Source of the DNA: Limnanthes douglasii subsp. nivea
Taxonomy: Eukaryota; Streptophyta; Magnoliopsida; Brassicales; Limnanthaceae
Direction: 5' to 3'
Assembly: GCA_036936605.1 (NCBI GenBank)
Contig: JAUPFV010000001.1
Location: 152,491,187 to 152,555,186, forward strand
DNA: 64,000 bases
The notes under the pieces were generated by a model, which searched no databases, had not been told where the DNA came from, and saw only the letters and a list, made by a program, of their open reading frames with translations. Below, one piece after another: positions 10,991 through 22,797 of the stretch. Both the position numbers and the translations under genes were made by a program. Every line of letters starts with the position of its first letter. The stretch's first letter is position 1.

Positions 10991-13900
10991 GCAAGAGAAT
11001 AAAAATTACACGTATTTCACACAAAAAGTTAAATTTTTTGTTAGAACACAGTCAATAGCTGGAATACCAGTTTTCTCAACACTTTCTGCTTCAGCATTAG
11101 TGTTCTGAATACTATTACTTCCACCAACCACTTCTTTACAACCATCGAAATCTAAACCCAAAATATTATTACACTTGGGAATAAAACACAAAAAAATACA
11201 AATCAATCTTAGGGTATTCATAATGAAAATCAAGAACCATTCCACATCGGGTTTCTTTAGGTGCTTTTTAAGAATAAAAAATCATCATTTTCTTCATAGA
11301 AGCATGGTATCTAACCCGAGCTTGACATTCATGAGTAAAATTCTTACAAATAATGTGATACTTAAACAATATGACATCAACTTTCCCTTAAATGTTCAAT
11401 CTTGCGCTCTTGGTGCTAGCCTTGGTATCAATAAGTTCCTTACGAATGAAAGACCAACATTATTCCAAGGCATTGCAAGAAGATTCAGAAATTAGTCGGT
11501 TTCTTCTTACAAGATTCCAAAATGTTGCCTTAAATAATGTCAGTATAAAAAAACTAGTATAATAGTAGCTTGCCGATAAATCATTATGGGAACAAAGTAA
11601 TGTTCAACACAACCGACTATCAATGAAAGGCTTAACCATTAAATATTCCATTTGAGATTGTAACTAAATAGTCAACAACCTATTTTCCTCACCGTTAACC
11701 TCAAGCTCAAACCTTAATTGTTTTTTAACTCTAATCTTCTCTTCAATGGTAGCTTTAATAATACCACTTCATTTGGTTGGTTCAAAAATACCGTCAAGAA
11801 AATCCCAGAGATCAATTAGATAAGTCGAGGCATTAATATTGGCTTGATATAACAAGGTTAACCCATTAAGGATGACTGACAAAAGATAAGTAAATATACA
11901 ATGCTTAGTAATTTTTTATATAATAAATAAAATATGTGTAATAACATAACAAAGAAAATGACAAGTGCAAGTTTACCTCAAAACCTAGGCTCAGATACCT
12001 ATGATCCATATCTAACGGATAAAGAGTAACAAGAAGAGTCTTTTGACTAGCTAGTGCCACGAATTGTGGAATAACATTAGGAATTTGACCCAACAAAAAG
12101 AAACTGCAGAATTATCTTAAGGGGGCAAAGTAATAATTGAACTTAAAGACACAATGAAAGTGTTGACACTAACTTTAGAAAAAGACAAGGGTGATGTATA
12201 TTAAACAACCTTATATAATTTTCTATCAACATTGGTCAATGAGTAAGTACACTTTTCTCAGTGATTCTAAAAAAGTCATAAAAAAATACAATGAGAGTTG
12301 GAAATATAATAGGAGGTATAAAAAAACAATGGTCACAACTATATTTTATTCAAGATTTACCTCTTCAACCAATGTGACTGAGGTGGCGGTTGAATTAGTA
12401 CGAACGAAAATAAAAATTTCATATGCTTGGGATATGTTAGCCTCAACTTATTTTACTAAATGAGAAGTAGGTTGATTATGGAGGTGTTAATAGAATATGA
12501 AGTTTTTTCTTCTTTTTCTTACTATGACGATGAATAAGATCCTTGCATTCATGATGAAGGGTTGCCTGAACTTTTATTATAGATTTACTCATCACAAAAT
12601 CAAAATCAAACATAGAGAGAGAACCCATCATGTTCGTTACATCATCTTCAAATTTTTGAATATGGAGTCCAATGGGATAGGAGATAAAGGTATGGAAATA
12701 TTGAATAAACCAGAATCCTGAACATTATCATAAAAAGTACAAAACAAGGGACATAAACATGTATATATAATGCAACAGTATTTTACTGATCCGTAACTAT
12801 AACAAAATTTTATTTTTAACCACCCTCAAAATTTGGTTCAACAGCACCTACAACAGAAAAGACATCGTTCCCCTTGGAAGATAATTTATGTCTCTTACTT
12901 TGAGCATTATCCTCTTCATTCTCATCTTTATCTACTTGAGGGGAACAAGGTATTCTTTTCCTATGAAGACCCTACATACTTAACATAATTTTTAGACACA
13001 TATCTTAAACGTTAACTTTAACATCAAGAAAAACAAAAAGTGTGTTATCAAAACAAACATTTTTAGACTTATTACAAAGACTCATGGAAAAATATTTTTA
13101 ATGGCCTTGTCACCAACAACCTCTTTCTAAATACCTTTTTTCTTCGAATACGCCTTATAGTTTTCTCAATGAAGAAGATTTATTTACAGTTTCTTCATCA
13201 ACAAGTGAACAAAAAGTAAAAATTATTCTCACGTCGAGGCTAGACCATAGCCCATTATGAACATAATGTTAAGGGATCAAAATGGGAGTGTAAGAGTTAG
13301 AAAACTTTACAACATATTTTACCAAAATAACATATTTATTTTTAATACTATCCAACTTTTGTTTTTCAACACCTAGATTCTCAAAATGAGCTAAAAATAA
13401 AAGTACAAGGAAACAATCAAACAAGATATGTAAAAAAATCATAGCAAAAAAAGACTATAGAAAGGGGATTTATGCTACTCGTACCAGCTCCCGCTAAGTG
13501 AGGGCTTCACATGTCCAACCTTAGTCTCCCAGTTATTAGATACAAAAACAAACTCTCAGTTACTATATATATAAATAATTTTTTCCCCAAACTTTTTTGG
13601 AATTAAAGAGATCAACAATAGTTTTAGCAAAACATTTCATGGTAAAATGAATATAAGTGATAGTCTTATAACCACCTATTTATGAGAAATAAAAAATTAA
13701 TTAGCTGAAAAATGTTGACCAACCTGGTTTGATAGTATGATGACATGTATAAGTAAACTCCAAAAATTCAAAACAAACTGAGACAGACAAATATGAGCAT
13801 CTTGGAAAAATCACAAGTTCTTGTGCAAAAGGAAACCACATCATCGTTACATGCATCAAATTGATTATCCTTATTCACGGGAAACCTAACAGTAAGATAT

Positions 13901-14260
13901 TTGAAAATGGACCAATTAACAAGATTTTTCTTATATTCGTTTGAAGAAAAATACCAATAAATGTGGCAAAAAATAAAGTATCTTTAAAAATCTATTAAAT
14001 AAACATGGCTCGGACTGGAGTATTATGGACAGACGATAAGGCACCTGGAGGACCACCCCTTATACAATAAACATCATCCATATGAAGAACATAATTATTA
14101 TGAATACTAGAAAGAGGTAACGATTTATTTTTCTTTATTTTTTAACCTTGTTCTTTTGAGCATGAACACGTATTGGGCAAGAGGTTTCAGAGACCTCATC
14201 TTCACCAGGAAAAACACCACTATCGAAATAAAAAATTTAATCATTAAAGCTGTCAGACGC
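10990..14260 (-). pseudogene. Probable decayed antisense ORF of the Ty3/gypsy element
   Basis: The minus strand is coding-like in patches. At 13830-13960 it reads LVNWSIFKYLTVRFPVNKD and then a spaced LIFVCLSLF..IFGV, matching in spacing the VRFPVPGE and LRFPLDIEIAG..VFGI blocks of the antisense ORF at 24203-26069. At 13313-13385 NKSWIVLKINMLFW resembles DKSWKHRFVFISG there. At 12840-12965 a charged block (DENEEDNAQSKRHK) and at 11640-11760 a coiled-coil-like block (EEKIRVKKQLRFELE) follow. Many stops interrupt it. Position and strand relative to pol are those of a Tat-type antisense ORF. Alternative: unrelated coding debris. Confidence 0.4.
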
Positions 14261-14269
14261 TCTATAATC

Positions 14270-15300
14270 TTTATGTCCTCTCTTTGTTTTTATATAAAAA
14301 ATGAGTAAATTTCAAAAAATGAGAAGTAGTTAAATATGGTTGAAAAACAAAAGGAGAAGAAGAAAATAAATTAAAAAGAGGGAAAAATTAAAAAAAAATG
14401 AGTGATTTATTTATAAGCAAAAATGTATAACAATTCAATTGTCTAATTTAATAGTTAAAATTAATTAGAAAAATAATAAAAGGCTAGGATAACAAAAGAT
14501 GGGATGCACGCACATGCTTAAAAGAAGTAGGTTTGCCAATAAGTTTCAATGTCTGCTAACATTTTGGATGCTTACTTAAAAAAGGTCCCCCAACATCAAA
14601 TATTTAAACAGCATTGGAAAAAAATAAACGGTGAAAGTATTGATGCTTGCATAATGTTTTTTACATAAATACAATTTTCCAATACAAATTTGTCTGAGCC
14701 AATATTTTCAGCTTCAGTTGAGTAAACAAAAACAGAGATATATTTTTGTAGCTCTTTAGCCTTTACCTTAGTCTTCACCAGAGCTACTTATATTTTCTTA
14801 ATAAAGAATTAAATGCAAAAGAATAAATTAATCATTTCGACAAAAATAAAACATAAGAAAGGATTCATATTACTTCCCTCATCTTTTGCTAATGGTTAGG
14901 GAGTACTGGAAAACGTTTTTCGAAGACGCAGACAAAGTAGGAAATGATACAAAAGAAAGAACATGAGGAAAAACAATACTATAGCAACGTATAGTAATCT
15001 GTATCTCATCATTCATCGGCTTTTAAGAGGGCTATTCTAGCATGTTCAACAAAAAATTGGAGTTTTCAAAAGAAACTTCCAACCCGGAGACCAAAAGTCA
15101 TCCAAACAATCAATATCATAAGAAGTCTTCAACGAATAACAAAATACACTTTCAAAAATATCTATAGCATACTGCAATCTAAAACTAATTTTAGTCAGAA
15201 ACAATTTATATATTTGTTTACAATTTATAAACGCTGTATTTTTGCATAGCATAGAATATGGGAGACTCTCGTATAAATCTCAATATTAGTTCAAAATCAA
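14270..15300. other. AT-rich stretch without recognised genes
   Basis: Only short chance open frames are present. No repeat, LTR end or protein motif was recognised. Confidence 0.5.
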
Positions 15301-15305
15301 TATTT

Positions 15306-15465
15306 GATACCAAATAAGATGGTTATCCAAATCTAGTACCAGATATCTACTGAAATACTCTAAAACTCTTCTTTCTAATATTATTGATACCGAATAAGAT
15401 GGTTATCCAAATCTAGTACCAAATATCTACTGAAATACTCTAAAACTCTTCTTTCTAATATTATT
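15306..15465 (+). repeat. 80-bp tandem duplication
   Basis: Two adjacent 80-bp units starting GATACC(A/G)AATAAGATGG at 15306 and 15386 differ at only about two positions, so the duplication is young. From 15470 to 16240 nothing else is recognised. Confidence 0.95.
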
Positions 15466-16244
15466 CAGTAACTTCTAAAAATAAATAAATTTTGTTTTTT
15501 GTAAAGCTCATATCTTTTGATTTATAATTCTAAAAATAAAACCAAAACCAATGTTGTGTTTATATTTACGAGACGAATCAAACAAGTGGTCTATATGATA
15601 TGTTTCAGAAAAAAAAAATTAAAACTACTAAAAAAAATTAAGTTAATACGATTAAAAAATTAAACCTGCTAATTAAACGGTTTTATTTATTTTAATACCG
15701 AGTATTAAAACAATTAATACATAGATTATTTTGTTTATCTTATATTATATTGTAAGTGTCCCATCATAGACGAGTTTACTTATGATGTATCAATTCAATA
15801 GCATAAGTACTAAACACTTCATTCTACTGTATTTTATTACTTTAACCTCCTTAGAACAACCAACTATTGGTTATCAATTGCTTCAGGAACAAGCCAATTT
15901 AAATGCATGTCTTAAATAATTATTGACTTGATCACAGCGTCACCTGTTCAATATGATGGTTGCTTTTCCAAGCAAGTACTGTACTAAAAAGATAGGTAAA
16001 GACAGTTTACAGTTTACTTTCAGTTGAATTGTTGATTTACTTGTTGATTGTGATCTTTTTTACTTAGTTCAAGGAACTACACTCATAGTATTGCTGAGAG
16101 GGTATTGAGTTTAGAACTACCGTGTCATTGGATTCAAGTTGCTAGAAACAGGGGAGCTAGTGGCATTCATGGCTTGCTTAGTACATCTCTTGGATTTGCT
16201 TCTGGATGCAAAATACGTGTTAGTATATATGGTTTGCTGCTGAA

Positions 16245-16365
16245 AGTTAAATTTTGCTCCTGCAATGTGTAATCCATTACGTGCATGGTTACCCGGTTCG
16301 CCAAAATCTTTCATGATATCAGTCATTTCGTTAGGCTTGCCCCGCAAAAAACCAAAACCCAGAAA
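16245..16365 (-). pseudogene. Profilin exon fragment
   Basis: The minus strand encodes KPNEMTDIMKDFGEPG and then GLHIAG.KF. Plant profilins have a central KP.EIT.IMKDF.EPG...PTGLHLGG.KY block that binds actin and lies in exon 2; about 18 of 30 residues agree. Similarity stops abruptly after the KF, and no start, first exon or last exon is found nearby. It is therefore a captured or truncated piece, not a working actin-binding protein. An FG-nucleoporin-like fragment lies directly upstream on the same strand. Confidence 0.6.
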
Positions 16366-16495
16366 CATAATGCTTCGAAAATGTCAAAAACCATTGAATG
16401 TTATAATACGAATGTAGCTCACACCATTCTTCAAAACACATCTCTTTTAAGATTGTAGAACCCATTAAGATTAAGCTAAGTGATTTTCTTTAAAC

Positions 16496-16815
16496 AAATC
16501 AATACCAGATGCACCAAACAATAGAGCCGATGAAGTGGACCCACCAAAAGACGGAAAAAAAGAGTTGGACGCAGTTTGACCGAAGAGAGTTGAACCTAAC
16601 GCAACCGGAGCAGAACTACCAAACCCCTGCCGCACCAAATCCGGTGCAGTGAGGAGCTAGGGTTTCAGGATAAATTAAAGGAAAACGGTGAAGGTGAGGT
16701 GGAAGAAGATCCAAATAGTGAACCGTTTGCCAAGGAAGATCCAAAAGGTGCACCGGCAGCGGCGGTAGAAGATCCGAAAAGTGCGCTGGTGGACGATGTG
16801 AACAAAACAGTGAAG
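16496..16815 (-). pseudogene. FG-repeat nucleoporin-like fragment
   Basis: The minus strand has closely spaced FG repeats in Ser/Ala-rich sequence: LFGSS, PFGSS and LFGSS in one frame, then after a stop and frameshift GFGSS, LFGQT, SFGGS and LFGAS. This composition (FG, Gly, Ser, Thr, Ala, no charge) is typical of nuclear-pore FG domains, which form the transport barrier and bind importins. The piece is about 100 codons, frameshifted, and not joined to any structured nucleoporin domain. It could also be a low-complexity protein of another family. Confidence 0.5.
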
Positions 16816-16829
16816 AAGAGACCACGTTA

Positions 16830-17880
16830 AACATGAAAGTTTTGTTCGATAACTCTCTCACACACACAATAAGTAATAAAGATAAATTAGGTATTTTCAA
16901 AACATTTGGTATTAAAATAACTTAATAAACTTTTATTTAAAATAAAATTATCAACTTATTTTGGTATTATAACGAAAATAACCCATAAAATATTGACAAA
17001 CTCGATGACGTAATAAAAATATAAAGTTACAAAGACATTTGTTTTTGCGAGCATGTAAGCAGTGATACACATTCGGTAGTTGAGAAACACAATTAGGATA
17101 AGTACCGATAGACTAAGTGCATTGATCTAAAACATACAAATTTTATAACATTTAAAAAAAGAATTAATCATAAAAAACCATAGGCTAGGCATTATTAATA
17201 TTGATCAAACAAGCATCTTTTATAGTTATTGTTAAAGCAAATACTTCCATAATTATTGTTAACATTTGTCTTGAATTTACATTTTCATTTCACTAGATCC
17301 GATTTGATTAATAATTAACATATCATTAAATATTAAAGGAGAGCCTTAAAACAAAAAAAATTAAAAGACTATTAAACTTACTGCTCAAACTTATGACTCG
17401 AAAAAAAAACAATGAAATAAAAGAATAAAAAATACTAAAAAATAAATATTAAAAAAACTATACGGATACATATTTCACAAAATAAAATACAAAATATTTG
17501 TTTAATAAAATTTATGATGTAATATAAATGTTTTAAAAAATATGTTTTAAATTTATAATATTTTAATATGTATAGATAGAAACTATACAAATATGTTATT
17601 ATATGTTTAATTTAATAAATGTAATTAGACTACAATATGTAAGTATCATGCAAGTTTATAGTGTTGATACAGGTTTACGTGGATTTTGAGGAAAAGTTCA
17701 TCAATGTGACATTTTAGTTATTGGACTTTAAAAGACACAATAAAAGTTATGACCTCTTGCAATGATAACTATATCAAAACCATCAAATTTAGACCTAGTT
17801 ATATAGATGATTTTAAAAGAAGAGAGTTAATAGGTTGTACACAATATATCAGTAAAATACTTAGACTGCTAATCAATATA
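16830..17880. other. AT-rich stretch without recognised genes
   Basis: Very AT-rich with long A/T runs. No gene, repeat family or element end was recognised. Confidence 0.5.
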
Positions 17881-17887
17881 AAATATT

Positions 17888-18062
17888 CAAAAACCCTAAA
17901 TATAAGTAGCTCTAAATCCCTAATTTTATTATTAATCTATTATTTTTATAAAGAATAAAAATGAGATGCTCTCTAGATATCTCTTTTGTTCTCAAAACCT
18001 TAAGAAAAAGTTCTAAATAGTTATATTTTATTCGGTGTTGCTCTCTTCATCCCTCAAAGAAA
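17888..18062 (+). promoter_or_regulatory. Promoter-like region with telo-box and TATA box
   Basis: AAACCCTAAA (17891-17900) is a telo-box, an element common in promoters of plant translation and growth genes. TTTTTATAAAG (about 17943-17953) is a TATA-like box, followed by a pyrimidine-rich stretch suited to transcription start. The first ATG downstream is in AAAATGGCC, a favourable plant context, at 18063. Each motif is short and could be chance; their order and spacing are what suggest a promoter. Confidence 0.35.
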
Positions 18063-18122
18063 ATGGCCAACAACTTGAAAACTGTAGGGAAATCTGTAAC
18101 ATGTCCTTTTTCAAAAACTTAG
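18063..18122 (+). CDS. Short ORF or first-exon candidate
   Basis: It encodes 19 residues (MANNLKTVGKSVTCPFSKT). The stop TAG at 18120-18122 overlaps a splice-donor-like AG/GTAAAA. I do not recognise the peptide. If the donor were used, the stop would remain in the exon, so it is either a tiny peptide gene, an upstream ORF or a decayed first exon. It spans the left border of the 1231-bp duplication. The second copy has an in-frame ATG in place of the TTG codon, giving MKTVGKSVTCPFSKT. Confidence 0.2.
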   Translation: MANNLKTVGKSVTCPFSKT

Positions 18123-19306
18123 GTAAAAATATTATTTTCAAGAGTACGAGAAACAAAGCTGGAAGAAATGAAAATCAATAATTTTATCTTTATTTTTTTA
18201 TACTTGTATTTCCAATTAAGAGATTAACTCTTTAGCGGTTTAAGGGATTACCCTATAATAATTTTATATAACTGTTGACGTCAGGAAAAAATAATTCATC
18301 TATGATTTGGAGTCGAGTATACATATCAATTCAATCTCCAAAACCAATTTTATGAATTGATTTAGATATGGAGAAAAACCACGATTATTTTTATGATTCT
18401 GAGACCTTTAAGTATGTTATGGTTTAAAGAATTAAATATGGATGTTTAGGACTTGTTTGGTGCAATCACGAGCACGTAATTGGTTAATTTTTATGCATAA
18501 TTAAAGTTCGAGGTTTGATTTTTGTATCAAAACCCTAACTCATACCAATTTAAGGTTATATATTTTCGGATTCAGAAATTTGTCATTGTAATCGGGTTTG
18601 TTACTATGGCTAACCAGCTTCAGAAACCAAGTTCGTCGTGACATGCAAGACCGTTTATGTGGCAAATAAGAACAGTGGGTTTTTGCATCGCTACAAACTC
18701 TGTTTTCATAGCAGCGAACCACCAATGTTCGCACGATAAGTTCACTTTTTTTTAATATGTTTTATGTAAAGAACTTCTTTAAACTTGCAACAAATCAATT
18801 CAGCTCTTAAGTAATTTTGTTTTTAACTGTATGTTTCTCAATTCAGCTGTTAAGCATATTAGGACTAGCGTGTATAAGATGGTATATTTAGATGTGTTGT
18901 CATGTTTAGGCGTAGTGTTAAGTTCAGGGGTTTAGAATTATGTAACCTAGTCTATTTGCATAATAAAAAACATCTAGTGATTGAGAATGTATGGCCTTTA
19001 TAATCAGGATGTAATTACCAATTACCATTAGCACTTGAACTCTAAGATGCCTAGAGATTGTTTGTTTCAGAATCTCCCTTAAGATATATGAGTAATTTAC
19101 GGGATATTTCACATCCCAAATATTATTTTATTTGTTCAAAAAATAATTACGTGACAAAAATAAAGGTACGTTAAGTTAATTAGACACTTCAATCGTGTTT
19201 GTATGACTTATAAAGTAAACACTTCATATGGAGATTCCTTAAAACTATATTAGAAGACATGTCATCTCACATTCATGGGATCTATTAAGATGAGTCTCGA
19301 AGGACA
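18076..19306 (+). repeat. 1231-bp tandem duplication, copy 1
   Basis: It begins at TGAAAACTGTAGGG and is followed without a gap by copy 2. It holds a second AAACCCTAA box near 18533 and no credible protein-coding gene. The only open frames are about 64 codons on the minus strand, present in both copies. Confidence 0.97.
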
Positions 19307-20537
19307 TGAAAACTGTAGGGAAATCTGTAACATGTCCTTTTTCAAAAACTTAGGTAAAAATATTATTTTCAAGAGTACGGGAAACAAAGCTGGAAGAAAT
19401 GAAAATCAATAATTTTATCTTTATTTTTTTATACTTGTATTTCCAATTAAGAGATTAGCTCTTTAGCGGTTTAAGGGATTACCCTATAATAATTTTATAT
19501 AACTGTTGACGTCAGGAAAAAATAATTCATCTATGATTTGGAGTCGAGTATACATATCAATTCAATCTCCAAAACCAATTTTATGAATTGATTTAGATAT
19601 GGAGAAAAACCACGATTATTTTTATGATTCTGAGACCTTTAAGTATGTTATGGTTTAAAGAATTAAATATGGATGTTTAGGACTTGTTTGGTGCAATCAC
19701 GAGCACGTAATTGGTTAATTTTTATGCATAATTAAAGTTCGAGGTTTGATTTTTGTATCAAAACCCTAACTCATACCAATTTAAGGTTATATATTTTCGG
19801 ATTCAGAAATTTGTCATTGTAATCGGGTTTGTTACTATGGCTAACCAGCTTCAGAAACCAAGTTCGTTGTGACATGCAAGACCGTTTATGTGGCAAATAA
19901 GAACAGTGGGTTTTTGCATCGCTACAAACTCTGTTTTCATAGCAGCGAACCACCAATGTTCGCACGATAAGTTCACTTTTTTTTAATATGTTTTATGTAA
20001 AGAACTTCTTTAAACTTGCAACAAACCAATTCAGCTCTTAAGTAATTTTGTTTTTAACTGCATGTTTCTCAATTCAGCTGTTAAGCATATTAGGACTAGT
20101 GTGTATAAGATGGTATATTTAGATGTGTTGTCATGTTTAGGCGTAGTGTTAAGTTCATGGGTTTAGAATTATGTAACCTAGTCTATTTGCATATTATAAA
20201 ACATCTAGTGATTGAGAATGTATGGCCTTTATAATCAGGATGTAATTACCAATTACCATTAGCACTTGAACTCTAAGATGCCTAGAGATTGTTTGTTTCA
20301 GAATCTCCCTTAAGATATATGAGTAATTTACGGGATATTTCACATCCCAAATATTATTTTATTTGTTCAAAAAATAATTACGTGACAAAAATAAAGGTTC
20401 GTTAAGTTAATTAGACACTTCAATCGTGTTTGTATGACTTATAAAGTAAACACTTCATATGGAGATTCCTTAAAACTATATTAGAAGACATGTCATCTCA
20501 CATTCATGGGATCTATTAAGATGAGTCTCGAAGGAAA
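19307..20537 (+). repeat. 1231-bp tandem duplication, copy 2
   Basis: It matches copy 1 at a constant offset of 1231 bp, with about ten single-base differences by eye and no net indel. Examples are ACGAGAAA/ACGGGAAA, GTTCGTCGTG/GTTCGTTGTG and AAGGTACG/AAGGTTCG. The right border is near 20535, after GAGTCTCGAAGGA. Confidence 0.97.
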
Positions 20538-20539
20538 AA

Positions 20540-21260
20540 ATATTTGAGGGATTATAGCTAAAGATCAGTTATTGCGAGTGTTGGTCAGCTCTACGGAATA
20601 ATACACACATATGTCCCAATGGTGAGAAACCTGTGGCATAATATAGTTGTTGTATTTACACACAACATACTTATGCACAATTTGTTTTCATTGTTGAATG
20701 GTTTGTTTAGTATACCATGAAATAATCAAGCAGGATCTTTACGAAAAGCTTGGTTATTTTCAGTTATACTCTTGAACCAATATTGTATTATTTAAAGTAC
20801 GGTATCTAGAAGTAATGTATAACACGTTGGTGCCTAGTGTCTATGGTAAGGATCAAAATGAGTCAGTTCATATAGATTCTTTTTATAACTTACAACTAAA
20901 TAAAATTCATATTATATGTTAGACTATATTTGGAATTATTTCATAAACTGTTTAATTAATTTATGTTTTATTTTTTGATTGTTCAGTTACTAACTCTCAA
21001 CTAAGAAGAACCATCCAGGTTCCCCTAATGTGGTGAGGGGACGCGGGGGGGGGGGGGGGGGATTTAAGGAGTGGTAACGAGAGATTTTGCTCTTATTGGG
21101 CCTAAAATACATAAACCACTGGCTCTCGGAAACAAATTTTCCCTTCTTACATATACAAATACTTATGATGAAAGAATGAACATCAAAATGTTAGAGCACT
21201 CTAATCGCCTAAGTCGTATGCCTTACAGAGTGGATTCTCGCATGTATTCTTAAGTTCTGA
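20540..21260. other. Non-coding stretch with a G homopolymer
   Basis: No gene was recognised. A run of 17 G occurs at 21045-21061, preceded by GGTGAGGGGACGC. Its length may be uncertain because long homopolymers are error-prone in sequencing. Confidence 0.6.
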
Positions 21261-22295
21261 TACTATTGATATAAAAAGTGCTAATGACATATCTACATAT
21301 CCTAAAAGAAGTTTTTAAAATAACCATAGATTGATATTAAGAGCATGATCGGTAGAATTTCAGCGATGAAATACAAAGAAAATGGAAAAATAAGAGAGTA
21401 CATTATCAAAATGGCTAACATTAATGGGAAATTGAAGGCACTAAACGTTGACCTCCTAAATAGTTTTGTAGTATTCTACATTTTGTTGTCGCTCCCCTAT
21501 CGATTAATTTTCCTAAAAGATAACCTATGATTTCCTTTGATGAGAAACATAACATGAACAATCTGATTTTGAACCTAGTTCATAAAGAGAAAAAATATGT
21601 TGTAGAGAGAAAGGATGCCAATGTGATCAATGATGATAAAAGTAATTCTCAAAATGAAAGAATATACTCTAGAGTTTCATCTGAACGTACATTAGTTCCA
21701 GGATCTGGACACGAAGGGGTGACCCCAATAAAGCTGAGAAAAGAGTCAAGGTTAAAACATATTTCCATTATAAAGTTTGAATCATTTAAAGAGAGATTGT
21801 CCTAAGTGGAAGACCCGGATGACCAAGAAATATAAGCTCTCTTTCTGTTAAGACTTTAAAAGAAAATTTATTTCAATGTCTAAGAACATGACATATAGTG
21901 GGTTTATGCAACCGTCACAACTCACGTATATGTTTTTGTATTGATAATTTTTTTACTGTCGTGGGGCATGCTCATGGAAGCCATCTAGAATTTTCAGTTG
22001 ATATTGAATTTTAGTTAATAAACAAATGGGCTCTTAAATGCATAAAATGGATATAATTAAACCAAAGCCAAACACCGTCTCAACTAAGAGCTATATTATC
22101 TCTAGAAAGTCTGAATACTGGGTATCTAAGGTTAGAAAATTAACTTTAAAAATTCAGTTCATAACCAAAATTAATATATCTAAAATAGTACCTGAAGTAC
22201 ACATATTTGACAATGATATTCTTATTGTTCCCCTCTTGCGATCGTCATCTTTTATGTTATTATTTTTTCTGATTTTAGCTCTCCATCATTGAAAA
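21260..22295 (+). mobile_element. Decayed Ty1/copia gag-protease
   Basis: Two overlapping frames (21345-21530 and 21527-21805) read as a copia gag. MKYKENGKIREYIIKM, LLNSFVVFYILLSLP and then NMNNLILNLVHKEKK correspond to the conserved YDG.G.IREHI, FVV.YIL.SLP and NELI..CVQEE blocks. Near 21770-21815 a CCHC zinc-knuckle tail (KRDCPKWK) is visible in a third frame. At 21895-21925 WVYATVTTHVYV resembles the WVDSGATTHV protease site with the catalytic Asp lost. LTRs, integrase and RT were not found, so the relic is severely truncated. Confidence 0.6.
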
Positions 22296-22339
22296 AGACT
22301 CAAAATTATAACTTATCCTATTTCTTCAATTTATCATAT

Positions 22340-22354
22340 CTAACAACTCTTTGT
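22340..22354 (+). repeat. SINE target-site duplication, left
   Basis: CTAACAACTCTTTGT, repeated exactly at 22569-22583 on the other side of the SINE. Confidence 0.95.
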
Positions 22355-22568
22355 TTTTTTTATTTCGGAGGGAATCTGCAGCCGCTACTCAATGAGTGCG
22401 CACATGGTAAACCCTTAGTCTGACGCAATAGCCTGAAAACCAACGTCAGAAGTTAAACCACACAAGGTGACAGGCTCAGCCAAGAAAGCGTATGTAGAGG
22501 GACTCGAACTCATGACCTTTGGTCACAAACATGCCTTACTCAACCAACTCGGCTACCCCCTTAGAGGC
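22355..22568 (-). mobile_element. Full-length tRNA-derived SINE
   Basis: On the minus strand the element starts near 22568 and carries a box A, TAGCCGAGTTGG (consensus TRGCNNAGTNGG), then about 35 bp later a box B, GAGTTCGAGTCCC (consensus GGTTCGANTCC). These form an internal RNA polymerase III promoter derived from a tRNA. An unrelated body follows, ending in an A-rich tail (T-rich on the plus strand at 22355-22363). Exact 15-bp target duplications flank it. SINEs encode no protein and use LINE reverse transcriptase; a LINE partner in this genome is plausible but not shown. I do not assign it to a named SINE family. Confidence 0.93.
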
Positions 22569-22583
22569 CTAACAACTCTTTGT
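22569..22583 (+). repeat. SINE target-site duplication, right
   Basis: An exact copy of 22340-22354. Confidence 0.95.
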
Positions 22584-22797
22584 GCATGTAATATTACTTG
22601 ATTTTTTCTTATGTTCAATCATAGTAATTTGCAGACAGGTCCACAATAGCTACATCATAGAGATAGATAGAGGAGCAAAAATCTAGTCAAGACATCCCTG
22701 ACTTAAGAAGAACACGAAAATTAAAAATGAAACACGAAGAAAAATGATAATTTCGTCTTTAAAAATTCAAAATTTAATTGGAAAAATTTAAACTCAA

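Noticed and set aside
18540..18734. 64-codon minus frame present in both duplicated units (also 19771-19965)
   Set aside because: It is duplicated simply because the DNA is. Its composition shows no protein-like bias, and there is no upstream promoter or splice context.
22500..22568. tRNA gene candidate on the minus strand (box A and box B)
   Set aside because: No cloverleaf can be closed; the A-rich tail and target duplications show a SINE.
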